A stretch of 64,000 nt of DNA from Nevskiaceae bacterium. Its GTDB lineage: Bacteria; Pseudomonadota; Gammaproteobacteria; Nevskiales; Nevskiaceae. The notes beneath the pieces are model-generated. The model did not search any database. It saw nothing but the letters and a program-made list of their open reading frames with translations, and was not told the DNA's origin. Shown in pieces: positions 29,414 to 39,565 of this stretch; position 1 is the first letter of the stretch, and every line of letters begins with the position of its first letter. A program made the translations under genes and the position numbers. The stretch covers positions 124,001 to 188,000 of the forward strand of contig SSEB01000012.1 of assembly GCA_008012115.1 (NCBI GenBank). The letters are read 5' to 3'.

Positions 29414-30322
29414 ATGCCACTTGCACTGAAGCTCGCGATCCTCATGCTGTTTTTGCTGGGGACCACGTACGTCCATTTCCGCGGCAACATCCGCCATCGC
29501 CTGAAGCGTCAGCTGACGGATCACTCGACGATCATGGCGCCCTACAACCTCTTTGTTTACTGGCGTTCGGCCGCCCCCAACACGCCGATGCAGGATGTCG
29601 ATCAATTCCCGGATCTGAAGCTGTTGCGGGACAACTGGCAAGTGATCCGCGATGAAGCACAAGCGCTGTACGGGCAGGGGATGATCCGTCCTTCCGATGG
29701 CACGAATGACCTGGCGTTTAATTCGTTTTTTCGAAAAGGCTGGACCCGTTTTTACCTCAAGTGGTATCGCGACTATCTTCCGTCCGCCTTGGAGCAGTGC
29801 CCCAGAACAGTGGAGCTGTTGAAGCAGACGCCCTCCGTCAAGGCGGCGATGTTCACCGTGCTGCAGCCGGGCAGCGTACTGGGTCAGCACCGCGATCCTT
29901 TTGCCGGATCGCTGCGTTACCACCTGGGGCTCGTGACCCCGAATTCGGATGATTGCCGGATTTTCGTCGACGGCAACATGTACTCGTGGCGTGACGGCAA
30001 AGACGTGATGTTCGACGAAACCTACATCCATTGGGCGGAAAACAACACCGACCAATATCGGATCATCCTGTTCTGCGATATCGAGCGTCCGTTGAAGGGC
30101 GCCATCGCGCGAGCGGTGAACCGGGGGTTCGCCCGCGTCGCCGTGGCAGCCGCTGCGTCACGCAACATGCCGGGCGAGAAGCTGGGAGCGATGAATCACG
30201 TTTTTGCATACATCTACAGCATCCGGCGGCTCGGCAAGTGGATGAAGGCCAAGAGTGAACCAGCGTACTACCTGATCAAGTATTGCCTGGTCGCAGCGCT
30301 CGTGTACTGGATTGTGAAGTAA
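29414..30322 (+). CDS. lpxO: Lipid A hydroxylase LpxO-like (aspartyl/asparaginyl beta-hydroxylase family)
   Basis: Fe(II)/2-oxoglutarate dioxygenase that hydroxylates a secondary acyl chain of lipid A. The 302-residue protein begins with a membrane segment (LALKLAILMLFLLGTTYVHF) and has iron ligands in QHRDPF and YIHWAEN; the C terminus is again hydrophobic. MLQ... family text FTVLQPGSVLGQHRD and LRYHLGLVTP support the call. ATG at 29414 is preferred to the TTG just before it. Confidence 0.88.
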   Translation: MPLALKLAILMLFLLGTTYVHFRGNIRHRLKRQLTDHSTIMAPYNLFVYWRSAAPNTPMQDVDQFPDLKLLRDNWQVIRDEAQALYGQGMIRPSDGTNDLAFNSFFRKGWTRFYLKWYRDYLPSALEQCPRTVELLKQTPSVKAAMFTVLQPGSVLGQHRDPFAGSLRYHLGLVTPNSDDCRIFVDGNMYSWRDGKDVMFDETYIHWAENNTDQYRIILFCDIERPLKGAIARAVNRGFARVAVAAAASRNMPGEKLGAMNHVFAYIYSIRRLGKWMKAKSEPAYYLIKYCLVAALVYWIVK

Positions 30323-30351
30323 CCAGCTCAATCTGATTTCAGTATCCGCCC

Positions 30352-30383
30352 AAACCCCGCGTTCAGCGGGGTTTATTTTTATG
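30352..30383 (+). terminator. Terminator of lpxO
   Basis: Perfect 9-bp stem AAACCCCGC / GCGGGGTTT with loop GTTCA, followed by ATTTTT, 29 bases after the lpxO stop. Confidence 0.92.
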
Positions 30384-30491
30384 TCCGGTCAGTAGCGGGT
30401 AGCGCAGCACGGTGGGCTTGGTTGTAGAGGCTCGAACACATGGCTGTTAGGCGGCGACGCCGGCGGCGTCATTCGAACGTCCGGCTCTGCT

Positions 30492-30560
30492 CGTATTTAT
30501 TCATAATGTATATTATGTTAAATAATGTGGTTTGACGATGCCTGACCCCGATGCTATAAA
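30492..30560 (+). promoter_or_regulatory. dksA promoter with AT-rich upstream element
   Basis: TTGACG (30532-30537) and TATAAA (30555-30560) with a 17-base spacer form a near-consensus sigma-70 promoter 47 bases before dksA. The 40 bases above it (30492-30530) are very AT-rich and contain CATAAT/ATTATG, in the place of an UP element. The bases after the -10 (CCGCGACC) are a GC-rich discriminator, as in promoters repressed by ppGpp and DksA. The segment 30384-30491 holds nothing I recognise. Confidence 0.75.
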
Positions 30561-30607
30561 CCGCGACCTTTAATGGTCGTCATATCAAAACTCAGAGTAA
30601 TTGCGGG

Positions 30608-31447
30608 ATGAAATCCAAGAAAGTTGCTTCCAGTGCAGCGAAGAAGAAGCCGGTTGCGAAACCCGTTGCCAAGAAGCCGGTGGCGAAGCCTCTGCCAAAG
30701 AAAGCGGTCAAGGTCACCTCGACAAAGCCCTCGCCCAAATCTCCCGCGGTCAAGAAAGCCGTGGTCAAAACCGTCAAGCAGCCCGCCAAAAAGCCTAGCA
30801 CTGGCTTTTCACTGAAAGCTGCTGCCAGCAAGCTAAAGAATGCACTGAGCAAGGCTTCGCCTGCCGCTGCGCCGAAATCGGCCAAATCAGCGCCGGTCGC
30901 TCCGGTCAAGACGGTAACCAAAAGCGTTCCCTCATCGGCTGCCGCAAAAGCGCCGCCGGCGAAGTCCCCGGTTGCTGGCGGCAAGAAGCCCACCGGCAGC
31001 TCGACGGCGAGCAAGTCACCCTATGTTTCGCCCAAGGGTGTTCTGACCGAGGAACAAGTGCGCAAGATGTCCGATAAGGACTATATGAGCGATGCGCAGC
31101 TGGAATTCTTCCGGCACCGTCTGTTGCAGATGCGCAACGAGGTGCTCGAGCGTGAACTGGACGTCAAGGAACGCCTGCACCAGCGTGAAGTGTTCGCCGA
31201 CCCGGCAGATCGTGCCACCGCGGAAGAAGAACACTGGCTGGATCTGCGCCTGCGCGAGCGCGAGTCGCTGCTGCTGCACAAGATCGATGACGCGTTGCGC
31301 CGTATCGCTGACAAGGAATATGGTTACTGCGAAAAGACCGGCGACCCGATTGGCATTCCCCGGCTGCTGGCCCGCCCGACGGCGACGGTCTGCGTGGACG
31401 TCAAGGGTCAGGACGAGCGGATCGAATCCCAGTTCAGGGATCGCTGA
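30608..31447 (+). CDS. dksA: RNA polymerase-binding factor DksA with a histone-H1-like N-terminal tail and degenerate zinc finger
   Basis: Secondary-channel RNA polymerase regulator acting with ppGpp. The last ~135 residues (145-279) are DksA: coiled coil with tip motif DPADRA (Asp198, Asp201, Ala203, matching E. coli Asp71, Asp74 and Ala76) and a C-terminal finger that keeps only two of four cysteines (Cys241 and Cys262; Thr244 and Val265 replace the others). Residues 1-140 are a Lys/Ala/Pro-rich tail (AKKPVAKP-type repeats) like histone H1 or AlgP. E. coli DksA is 151 aa. The tail predicts nonspecific nucleic-acid binding (inference). Confidence 0.93.
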   Translation: MKSKKVASSAAKKKPVAKPVAKKPVAKPLPKKAVKVTSTKPSPKSPAVKKAVVKTVKQPAKKPSTGFSLKAAASKLKNALSKASPAAAPKSAKSAPVAPVKTVTKSVPSSAAAKAPPAKSPVAGGKKPTGSSTASKSPYVSPKGVLTEEQVRKMSDKDYMSDAQLEFFRHRLLQMRNEVLERELDVKERLHQREVFADPADRATAEEEHWLDLRLRERESLLLHKIDDALRRIADKEYGYCEKTGDPIGIPRLLARPTATVCVDVKGQDERIESQFRDR

Positions 31448-31468
31448 TCGCCGCGTCAACGACTCACC

Positions 31469-31496
31469 AAAGCGCCCTTCACGGGCGCTTTTTTAT
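31469..31496 (+). terminator. Terminator of dksA
   Basis: Perfect 9-bp stem AAAGCGCCC / GGGCGCTTT with loop TTCAC, followed by a run of T. It overlaps the end of the convergent gene by a few bases. Confidence 0.9.
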
Positions 31497-31927
31497 TGGA
31501 ATTGCACAACCCGCATGGTGCGATAACTGGCCATGGATTCTGCAGACGGTACGGTCTGCGTCGTGGCGATCACTTCAGATGCGTTATTGGGCTGCGCAAC
31601 CAAAACCAGGGGACATTTGAACAGCACGATCCCGTCGTCGTTGCTGAACTCGGCTACGTAATGCTCCTCAGCAGCCTCCGCAGGACGATCGGTCTTGCGA
31701 CGCAGTTTCCAGGTGTACTGGCGCTTGTCGCCGTCGAAGTATTCCTCGGTGATGACGTAGCGCTGTTTCAAAGCGGTTGAGTCGACTGGCACGAATCCGG
31801 TCACGGCACGCGACAGTGCGTCCGAGGGCGCAAAGTTCATCGCACCTGGCATGAATTGCGCCTGGGCGCATCGGCAGACAGCCCAGACCGTGATGGCGAC
31901 GAGCAGTTGCTTTGCCTTGGGATTCAT
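31493..31927 (-). CDS. Exported protein of unknown function
   Basis: A 144-residue protein I do not recognise. The ATG at 31927 gives MNPKAKQLLVAITVWAVCRC and then AQAQF, a Sec-type signal peptide; the longer frame runs into tRNA-Leu and is rejected. The mature part is about 120 residues with YVITEEYFDGDKRQYTWKL and no lipobox, membrane span or known motif. It lies between the dksA terminator and the tRNA genes, read on the minus strand. Confidence 0.72.
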   Translation of the reverse strand: MNPKAKQLLVAITVWAVCRCAQAQFMPGAMNFAPSDALSRAVTGFVPVDSTALKQRYVITEEYFDGDKRQYTWKLRRKTDRPAEAAEEHYVAEFSNDDGIVLFKCPLVLVAQPNNASEVIATTQTVPSAESMASYRTMRVVQFQ

Positions 31928-31954
31928 TGCCAGCCTCGCCCGTGAGTTGTGCGC

Positions 31955-32039
31955 TGGTGCGACCGGCCGGAATCGAACCGGCACGGCTCTCGCCGGGAAA
32001 TTTTAAGTCTCCTGCGTCTACCTATTCCGCCACGGTCGC
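31955..32039 (-). tRNA. tRNA-Leu (UAA)
   Basis: 85-nt type II tRNA reading from GCGACCGTGGCGG to an encoded CCA. The anticodon loop CTTAAAA gives TAA and the variable arm is long. It corresponds in position to leuZ of the E. coli pgsA-glyW-cysT-leuZ locus. Confidence 0.96.
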
Positions 32040-32141
32040 GCGCGGCGCGGATGTTAGCAGAAGGTGATCGCACTGCGCCCGCGGGGCACGCCAGTGCTCG
32101 AGTGCGAGAGAAAAACCAGGATGAAAAAGGTGCGTCGGTAA

Positions 32142-32215
32142 TGGAGGCTAGGGTCGGAATTGAACCGGCGTACGCGGATTTGCAGTCCGCTGCATGACCA
32201 CTCTGCCACCTAGCC
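32142..32215 (-). tRNA. tRNA-Cys (GCA)
   Basis: 74-nt cloverleaf with acceptor GGCTAGG/CCTAGCC, anticodon loop CTGCAAA (GCA), and encoded CCA. It corresponds to cysT of the E. coli locus. Confidence 0.97.
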
Positions 32216-32247
32216 CCTGTACCGAAGATCAGCTTGGCGCTTTAACT

Positions 32248-32275
32248 AAAAAACCTCGTTTTGCAACGAGGTTTT
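32248..32275 (-). terminator. Terminator between tRNA-Gly and tRNA-Cys
   Basis: On the plus strand AAAACCTCG / CGAGGTTTT with an 8-base loop and six A before it, so on the minus strand it is a stem followed by T6. It would separate tRNA-Gly from tRNA-Cys and tRNA-Leu. Confidence 0.82.
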
Positions 32276-32283
32276 CGTGTAGC

Positions 32284-32359
32284 TGGAGCGGGAAACGAGG
32301 CTCGAACTCGCGACCTCAACCTTGGCAAGGTTGCGCTCTACCAACTGAGCTATTCCCGC
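32284..32359 (-). tRNA. tRNA-Gly (GCC)
   Basis: 76-nt cloverleaf from GCGGGAATAGCTCAG to an encoded CCA; anticodon loop TTGCCAA (GCC). It lies 38 bases after pgsA, as glyW does in E. coli. Confidence 0.97.
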
Positions 32360-32397
32360 GCAACGAGACGCGTATTCTAGTGGCGCACGCCTTTAAG

Positions 32398-32958
32398 TCA
32401 AGCACTTTCTTTCATCATCGGCCATGCTGCCTTGAGGTATACAGCCATCGACCAGATGGTGAGCGCGGCGGCAACGAAAAGTAGCGCAAACCCAATCTCG
32501 AACCAGGGCAATCCGAAGGTCGGAATCTCCCAGATCATCATGCCGATCGCGGTCATCTGGAAGCCGGTCTTGAGCTTGCCAATCCAGCTCACCGCCACAT
32601 TGGCGCGACTACCCAGCTCGGCCATCCATTCGCGCAGCGCGGAGATGGTGATCTCTCGGCCGATGATGATGGCCACCAGCACCGCCAGCATGGCATCGGG
32701 CCGGGCATGCAGCAGCATGACCAGGCAGACCGCGACCAGCAGTTTGTCGGCAACCGGATCCAGAAAGGCGCCGAACTTGCTGGTTTGATGCCAGCGCCGC
32801 GCCAGCCAGCCGTCAAACCAGTCGGTAATGCAGGCAGCGGCGTAGAGCACGGTCGCAATTTGACGGGCGTGCGTCACTGGCAGGTAAAACAACGCCAAGA
32901 CCAGCGGGATAACCGCCACTCTCAGGATGGTCAGCAGTAAGGGCAGAGTCAGCCGCAT
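32398..32958 (-). CDS. pgsA: CDP-diacylglycerol-glycerol-3-phosphate 3-phosphatidyltransferase
   Basis: Makes phosphatidylglycerophosphate at the inner membrane. The 186-residue protein has the CDP-alcohol phosphotransferase motif spread over DWFDGWLARR, FGAFLDPVADK and about five hydrophobic segments. It follows uvrC with 43 bases between them, the conserved uvrY-uvrC-pgsA order. Confidence 0.96.
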   Translation of the reverse strand: MRLTLPLLLTILRVAVIPLVLALFYLPVTHARQIATVLYAAACITDWFDGWLARRWHQTSKFGAFLDPVADKLLVAVCLVMLLHARPDAMLAVLVAIIIGREITISALREWMAELGSRANVAVSWIGKLKTGFQMTAIGMMIWEIPTFGLPWFEIGFALLFVAAALTIWSMAVYLKAAWPMMKESA

Positions 32959-33001
32959 GGGATCGAAACGCTGCGCGTCAGGCGTCGAACTTTAGCAGCA
33001 A

Positions 33002-34819
33002 TCAATGAAAGTGCGCGTAGATGCGCTCGGCCAGCGTGCGGTTGACGCCCTCGACGCGCGCCAGTTCATCCACCCCCGCCCGCTTGATCTGCGCCAGACC
33101 GCCAAGGGTTTTGAGCAAGGCGCGCCGGCGTGCCGGCCCCAGGCCCTCGATCGCCTCCAGCCCGGACGTGATGCGTGCCTTGTCCCTGCGTCCGCGATGT
33201 CCGGTGATGGCAAAGCGATGCGCCTCGTCGCGGATGCGCTGGATCAGGTGCAGCGCCGGCGAATCCGGCGGCAAGGTCAGCGGCTGCTCCAGTTCCGGGA
33301 GCAGCAATTCCTCGAGACCCGGCCGACGCGTGGGACCCTTGGCGATGGCGACGACCCGCAGCCCCTGGATGCCCGCCTCGTCGAGCGCCTCTAGCGCCGC
33401 GGTCAACTGGCCTTGCCCGCCGTCGATGAACAGCACATCCGGCGCCTGCACCTCCCCCGCCTTGACGCGCGTGAAGCGCCGCGCCACGGCCTGCCGGATC
33501 GCCGCATAGTCGTCGCCCGGCGTAATGCCTTCGATATTGAACTTCCGGTAGGCCGATTTGAGCGGCCCCTCACCGTTGAACACGACGCACGAGGCCACAG
33601 CCTTCTCGCCGCGCGTGTGCGAAATGTCGAAGCACTCCATGCGCTGCGGTGGGCGCTCCAGATCGAGCGCGGACTGCAGTTCCAACAGGCGCGCATCCAT
33701 GCTGGCGGATTCCACCAGATGCGTGGACAAGGCCTGGGTGGCAGTCTGCAGCGTCATCTCCATCAGCCGCACCCGCGGCCCGCGGATTGGGCGTCCGATG
33801 CGGATTTTGCGCTGCGCCTTGGTCGCCAGCGACTGCTCCAGCCAGTCCCGGTTGGCCGGTTCATGACTCAGTGCCACTTCACTAGGGACTGGGCGTTCCA
33901 GGTAGTACTGCGCAACGAATTCCTCGAGCAGCGCCTCCGGCTCGATTCCCTGCGGGTGGCGCGGGAAATAGCTGCGGTGTCCGAGATTGAGCCCGTCGCG
34001 CACGCTCACCACCGTCACGCAGCTGCTGGCGGCGTGCGGCGCCACGGCGATCACATCGACATCGCGCACGCCGCCGCTGACCGCACGGGACTCCTGCACG
34101 CGCCGCAGCGCGGCGATCTGGTCGCGCAGGCGCGCCGCGCGCTCGAACTCCAGCGCCTCGGACTCCTTCTCCATCTGCGTCGCCAGCTCGTCGGCCAGTT
34201 CGTCGGCCCTGCCCTCCAGCAACCTCGCGGCATTGGCGACATCGCGGGCGTAATCCGCCTGCGTAATCAACCCCGTGCACGGCGCCGAACAGCGCTTGAT
34301 CTGGTACTGCAGACACGGGCGTTTGCGGTGGGCAAAAAAAGTGTCGTTGCACGGCCGCAGACGGAACAGCTTCTGCAGCGTATCGAGCGTGCTGCGCACC
34401 GTCTGGCTGCTGGGGAAGGGTCCGAACAGGCGATCCCTGCCCCGCTGGGTGCCACGGTAGAACGCAATGCGCGGAAACTCGTGCGCCGTGATCCTGAGAT
34501 AGGGATAACTCTTGTCATCGCGGAGCATCACGTTGTAACGCGGATGCAGTTCCTTGATGAGGGTGGCCTCCAGCAACAATGCCTGATCTTCGGTGCCTGT
34601 CACGGTGACATCGATGCGGCGGATCTGGTCCACCATCATCTCGATGCGCGGATTGCCGCTGGCCCGCAGGAAATAGCTGGAAACGCGCTTCTTGAGATTG
34701 CGCGCCTTGCCGACGTACAGCAGGTCGTCGCTGGCGCCATACATCCGGTAAACGCCGGGTTGCGTCGTCAACTGCGACAGAAACGCTTTTGAATCAAAGG
34801 ATTCTGTCGTTGAATTCAT
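33002..34819 (-). CDS. uvrC: Excinuclease ABC subunit C
   Basis: Makes both incisions in nucleotide excision repair. The ATG at 34819 (MNSTTESF) is preferred over an in-frame GTG at 34834 that falls in the terminal repeat of element E. The GIY-YIG domain (QPGVYRMYGASDDLLYVGKA), the UVR motif near residue 205, the RNase H-like half with FDISHTRGE and DGGQGQL, and the C-terminal HhH region (GPARRRALLKTLGG) are visible. At 605 aa it is normal. The only SD-like bases (GCGGGTGG) lie inside element E, 11 bases from the ATG. Confidence 0.97.
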   Translation of the reverse strand: MNSTTESFDSKAFLSQLTTQPGVYRMYGASDDLLYVGKARNLKKRVSSYFLRASGNPRIEMMVDQIRRIDVTVTGTEDQALLLEATLIKELHPRYNVMLRDDKSYPYLRITAHEFPRIAFYRGTQRGRDRLFGPFPSSQTVRSTLDTLQKLFRLRPCNDTFFAHRKRPCLQYQIKRCSAPCTGLITQADYARDVANAARLLEGRADELADELATQMEKESEALEFERAARLRDQIAALRRVQESRAVSGGVRDVDVIAVAPHAASSCVTVVSVRDGLNLGHRSYFPRHPQGIEPEALLEEFVAQYYLERPVPSEVALSHEPANRDWLEQSLATKAQRKIRIGRPIRGPRVRLMEMTLQTATQALSTHLVESASMDARLLELQSALDLERPPQRMECFDISHTRGEKAVASCVVFNGEGPLKSAYRKFNIEGITPGDDYAAIRQAVARRFTRVKAGEVQAPDVLFIDGGQGQLTAALEALDEAGIQGLRVVAIAKGPTRRPGLEELLLPELEQPLTLPPDSPALHLIQRIRDEAHRFAITGHRGRRDKARITSGLEAIEGLGPARRRALLKTLGGLAQIKRAGVDELARVEGVNRTLAERIYAHFH

Positions 34820-34829
34820 GTGGATTCGA

Positions 34830-34943
34830 GCCACCCGCTACCGGCTGTATGGCTGGAAAGATTGTTATATAAAATATACTGAATTTAATTTTATATATTA
34901 AATAATAACCAATCAACCGCTCCCTGAACCAAGAGCGGGTGCC
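34830..34943. repeat. 114-bp palindromic element, copy E
   Basis: Left end GCCACCCGCT (34830-34839), right end AGCGGGTGCC (34934-34943; one change). Core 34864-34909 starts GTTATATAAAA and ends AATAATAAC, 4 G/C of 46. It fills the uvrY-uvrC gap: 6 bases after the uvrY stop and 10 bases before the uvrC ATG. Confidence 0.92.
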
Positions 34944-34949
34944 GTCAAT

Positions 34950-35606
34950 TCAGATCTTGGCGTCGGCTTTTTCGTCCAGCAGACCGTAGCGCATGGCCAT
35001 GCGTGTCAGTTCGACGTCGTTGGTCACGCCCAGTTTTTCAAACAGGCGGTAGCGATAGGTGCTGACCGTCTTGGGCGAGAGATGCAGGCGATCGGAGATG
35101 TCCTGTGTCGAGTAGCCCTTGGTGACCATCAGCATCACCTGGGTTTCGCGTTGGGAGAGCTGCTCGAACGGCGAGCCGCCGCTGGCGCCCTTGACCAGAC
35201 TGGCCGCGAGATTGCCGGCCACGTCGGCCGCAACGTAATGACCGCCGGAGGACACGCGACGGATCGCAGCGACCACTTCGTCGGCGGCGGAATCCTTGCT
35301 GATGTAGCCGTTGGCGCCGGCCGCCAGCATGCGGCTGGGATAGGGCTCTTCCAGGTGCATCGACACCACGATGACCTTGGCGTCCGGCAAGCGCTGCTTG
35401 AGACGACGCGTGGTTTCGAGGCCGCCGATACCCGGCATGTTGATGTCCATCAGCACGACATCGGGGATCAGGGTGCGGCTCAGTTCGAGCGCCTCTTCGC
35501 CGGTGCTGGCCTCGGCGATGATGTCGATATCCGGCACCTCGGACAACACCCGCTTGAGACCTGCACGCACCAGCCGGTGATCATCAACCAGCATGATCTT
35601 GATCAT
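34950..35606 (-). CDS. uvrY: Response regulator of the UvrY/GacA family
   Basis: NarL-type response regulator, 218 residues: receiver with phospho-acceptor Asp in VVLMDINMPGIGG and a C-terminal LuxR-type HTH (LSQRETQVMLMVTKGYS ... LHLSPKTVSTYRYRLFEKL). Gene order with uvrC is the hallmark of UvrY/GacA, partner of BarA/GacS, which controls small CsrA-sequestering RNAs. The cognate kinase is not in the window. Confidence 0.95.
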   Translation of the reverse strand: MIKIMLVDDHRLVRAGLKRVLSEVPDIDIIAEASTGEEALELSRTLIPDVVLMDINMPGIGGLETTRRLKQRLPDAKVIVVSMHLEEPYPSRMLAAGANGYISKDSAADEVVAAIRRVSSGGHYVAADVAGNLAASLVKGASGGSPFEQLSQRETQVMLMVTKGYSTQDISDRLHLSPKTVSTYRYRLFEKLGVTNDVELTRMAMRYGLLDEKADAKI

Positions 35607-35706
35607 GGAATTCCCCTTTCTGGCGACATCTTAAATCGTTCCGCACGCGACGTGTACGCCGCTCACGGCAAAAGGGAAAAGAAAAACGGATCGACTGCTG
35701 CTCAGC

Positions 35707-36279
35707 TCACGGCGGCGCTGTCGCGGTCTCCGGCGCAGGTGCACCCGCCTGGCTCTCGGCGAGGCGGGCCAGCACGCTCAAGCCGCGGGAATAGTCGTTG
35801 CCCACCCAGCGGTCGAGCATCAGGCCAAAGTAACGGCTGACGATGTCATAACCCATCGACGTGTCGTAGGTCCACACCACGCGTGTGCCCTTGCCCTCCG
35901 GCGTCAGGGTGAAGGTCGCCGTCGAGGGATGGTCATAGCCGCCGAAAGCCAGGCTGGTGACGACGCGCTGGTTGGGCACGCTTTCGATGATCTGCTGGCT
36001 GCCGGTGCCCACCGCGCCGTTGCCTGCCCAGGACATCTTGGCGCCGACACCGGCGTCGGGCCCCTCGAAGTGCGTCGTCATGTTCGGGTCGAGGTCACTC
36101 CACGGCGACCAGCGGTTGAATTCGTGCAGGTTGTTCAGCAGCGGAAACACCGTTCCCGGCGCTGCGGTAGTCACGACCGAGCGCTCGACGTGCGCCGTTG
36201 CCGGCAGCAGAAACCCGATGCCCGCCAATACCACGACCAGCCCGACCAGCCCCACCGCCAAGCCCTTGAGCACTTTCAT
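35707..36279 (-). CDS. SRPBCC/polyketide-cyclase-fold protein, membrane anchored
   Basis: A 190-residue protein of the START-like SRPBCC superfamily. The ATG at 36279 follows GGGGGAAG and gives MKVLKGLAVGLVGLVVVLAG, an N-terminal membrane anchor. LLNNLHEFNRWSPWSDLDPN and FEGPDAGVGAKMSWAGN are typical of this group (similar to YndB/AHSA1-like polyketide cyclase annotations). The C-terminal tail is Ala/Pro-rich. Ligand and function are unknown. Confidence 0.85.
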   Translation of the reverse strand: MKVLKGLAVGLVGLVVVLAGIGFLLPATAHVERSVVTTAAPGTVFPLLNNLHEFNRWSPWSDLDPNMTTHFEGPDAGVGAKMSWAGNGAVGTGSQQIIESVPNQRVVTSLAFGGYDHPSTATFTLTPEGKGTRVVWTYDTSMGYDIVSRYFGLMLDRWVGNDYSRGLSVLARLAESQAGAPAPETATAPP

Positions 36280-36343
36280 AGCGCTTCCCCCCATGGACGC
36301 GCTGGCACGTTACCCCCAGTCGCAGGTCCAGGCAAGCGCGCAC

Positions 36344-36371
36344 AAAAAAGGGCCGCACGAGGCGGCCCTTT
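36344..36371 (-). terminator. Terminator of aceA
   Basis: Stem AAAGGGCCGC / GCGGCCCTTT with loop ACGAG; on the minus strand it is followed by TTTTTTG. It lies 15 bases after the aceA stop. Confidence 0.92.
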
Positions 36372-36386
36372 CGGTTCCAATGACGC

Positions 36387-37697
36387 TTAGTGGAACTGCT
36401 CTTCTTCCGTCGAACCGGCCAGCGCCTTGACGCTGGACGAACCACCCTGGATCACGGTGGTGACGTCGTCGAAGTAGCCCGCGCCCACTTCCTGCTGGTG
36501 CGACACGAAGGTGTAGCCCTTCTCGCGCGCCGCGAACTCCGGCTCCTGCACCATGTTGGTGTAGTGCTTCATGCCTTCGCCGCGAGCGTAGGCGTGCGCG
36601 AACTGGAAGGTGTTGAACCAGTTGATGTGGATGCCGGCCAGCGTGATGAACTGGTACTTGTAGCCCAGCGCCGACAGGTCGTCCTGGAACTTGGCGATCT
36701 GCGAGTCGTTGAGGTTCTTCTTCCAGTTGAACGACGGCGAGCAGTTGTACGACAGCAGCTTGCCCGGGCACGCCTTCAGCACGGCCTGCGCAAACTCGCG
36801 GGCGAAGCCGATATCCGGCACGCCGGTTTCGCACCAGACGAGGTCCGCGTACGGCGCGTAGGCGACGCCACGGCTGATGGCCTGCTCCAGACCGTTCTTG
36901 ACGCGGTAGAAACCTTCCTGCGTACGCTCACCCGTCAGGAACGGCTTGTCGTTGGCGTCGTGGTCGGAGGTCAACAGGTTGGCGGCTTCGGCGTCGGTAC
37001 GGGCCAGCACGATGGTCGGCACGCCCATGACGTCGGCGGCGAAGCGCGCAGCGATCAGCTTCTCGATCGCTTCCTGAGTCGGCACCAGCACCTTGCCACC
37101 CATGTGACCGCACTTCTTGACCGCGGCGAGCTGGTCTTCGAAGTGCACGCCGGCGGCGCCGGCGGCGATCATGTTCTTCATCAGCTCGAAGGCGTTCAGC
37201 ACGCCGCCGAAGCCCGCTTCGGCGTCTGCCACGATCGGCAGGAAGTAATCGACGTAGTCCTTGTGGCCGGCTTCGATGCCGCGCGACCACTGGATCTCGT
37301 CGGCGCGCTTGAAGGTGTTATTGATGCGGCGAACCATCGTCGGCACGGAGTCATACGCGTACAGCGACTGGTCCGGGTACATGGTTTCGCTGGTGTTGCC
37401 GTCGGCAGCGACCTGCCAGCCGGACAGGTACACCGCTTCGAGGCCGGCCTTGGCCTGCTGCATCGCCTGACCGGCGGTGATCGCGCCGAACGCATTGACG
37501 TAGCCCTTCTTGGCGCCGCCGTTGACCTTCGCCCAGAGCTTCTCAGCGCCCTGCTTGGCCAGCGTGTACTCGATCTGGACATTGCCGCGCAGGCGGACGA
37601 CGTCAGCGGCGGAGTAACCGCGCTTCACGCCCTTCCAGCGGGGGTTGGTCGCCCAGTCCTTCTCTAGGGCCTTGATTTGCTCGTCGCGAGTGGTCAT
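36387..37697 (-). CDS. aceA: Isocitrate lyase
   Basis: First glyoxylate-shunt enzyme, splitting isocitrate into glyoxylate and succinate. The 436-residue protein has the signature [15 protein letters not shown] with the catalytic Cys, WxxxT substrate loop text, and [20 protein letters not shown] (shown in part as GWQVAADGN). aceB lies just upstream on the same strand, each with its own promoter and terminator, so the two are probably co-regulated rather than strictly co-transcribed. Confidence 0.98.
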   Translation of the reverse strand: MTTRDEQIKALEKDWATNPRWKGVKRGYSAADVVRLRGNVQIEYTLAKQGAEKLWAKVNGGAKKGYVNAFGAITAGQAMQQAKAGLEAVYLSGWQVAADGNTSETMYPDQSLYAYDSVPTMVRRINNTFKRADEIQWSRGIEAGHKDYVDYFLPIVADAEAGFGGVLNAFELMKNMIAAGAAGVHFEDQLAAVKKCGHMGGKVLVPTQEAIEKLIAARFAADVMGVPTIVLARTDAEAANLLTSDHDANDKPFLTGERTQEGFYRVKNGLEQAISRGVAYAPYADLVWCETGVPDIGFAREFAQAVLKACPGKLLSYNCSPSFNWKKNLNDSQIAKFQDDLSALGYKYQFITLAGIHINWFNTFQFAHAYARGEGMKHYTNMVQEPEFAAREKGYTFVSHQQEVGAGYFDDVTTVIQGGSSSVKALAGSTEEEQFH

Positions 37698-37761
37698 CGA
37701 ACTTCCTCTATGAGGTCAGTGGAAAATACGCCTGGCGGGTGTTGCCGAAAAAAGCGGCGCG

Positions 37762-37767
37762 CATTAT
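37762..37767 (-). promoter_or_regulatory. Putative aceA -10 box
   Basis: Perfect TATAAT on the minus strand 65 bases before the aceA start, in a stretch otherwise GC-rich. No convincing -35 at 16-18 bases; TTGTGC sits 19 bases away. Regulation by an activator or repressor is likely. Confidence 0.5.
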
Positions 37768-37882
37768 AGCGGCAGTTTTTTTGCAGCGCACAAGTTTGTT
37801 TCTGAATGATGAATTATTTCTAGTCGATCAATGCTCACACCGCCCTGATCGGGGCGGAATCCGGAGGCAAGAGCCGATAAGA

Positions 37883-37906
37883 AACAGGGCGCCTGCGCGC
37901 CCTGTT
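37883..37906 (-). terminator. Terminator of aceB
   Basis: Perfect 10-bp stem AACAGGGCGC / GCGCCCTGTT with loop CTGC; on the minus strand followed by TCTTAT, a weak T-tract. Confidence 0.75.
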
Positions 37907-37933
37907 CCAGCATCTCCGGCTCTCCGGACGCCA

Positions 37934-39514
<1,581 letters not shown>

Positions 39515-39552
39515 GTGACACTCCGTAACAGGGTGAAAAACCGAGGGGCGCG

Positions 39553-39558
39553 ATTATA
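39553..39558 (-). promoter_or_regulatory. Putative aceB -10 box
   Basis: Perfect TATAAT on the minus strand 39 bases before the aceB start; the -35 region would overlap the last codons of the MATE gene (GACTGT at 17 bases). Confidence 0.5.
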
Positions 39559-39565
39559 GGCAAAA

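Noticed and set aside
30394..30530. AGCGGGTAGC followed 100 bases later by an AT-rich block upstream of dksA, like half of a 114-bp element
   Set aside because: No partner end at the fixed distance in either direction, and the AT-rich block fits the UP region of a near-consensus promoter. It could be a decayed copy, but the sequence does not support it.
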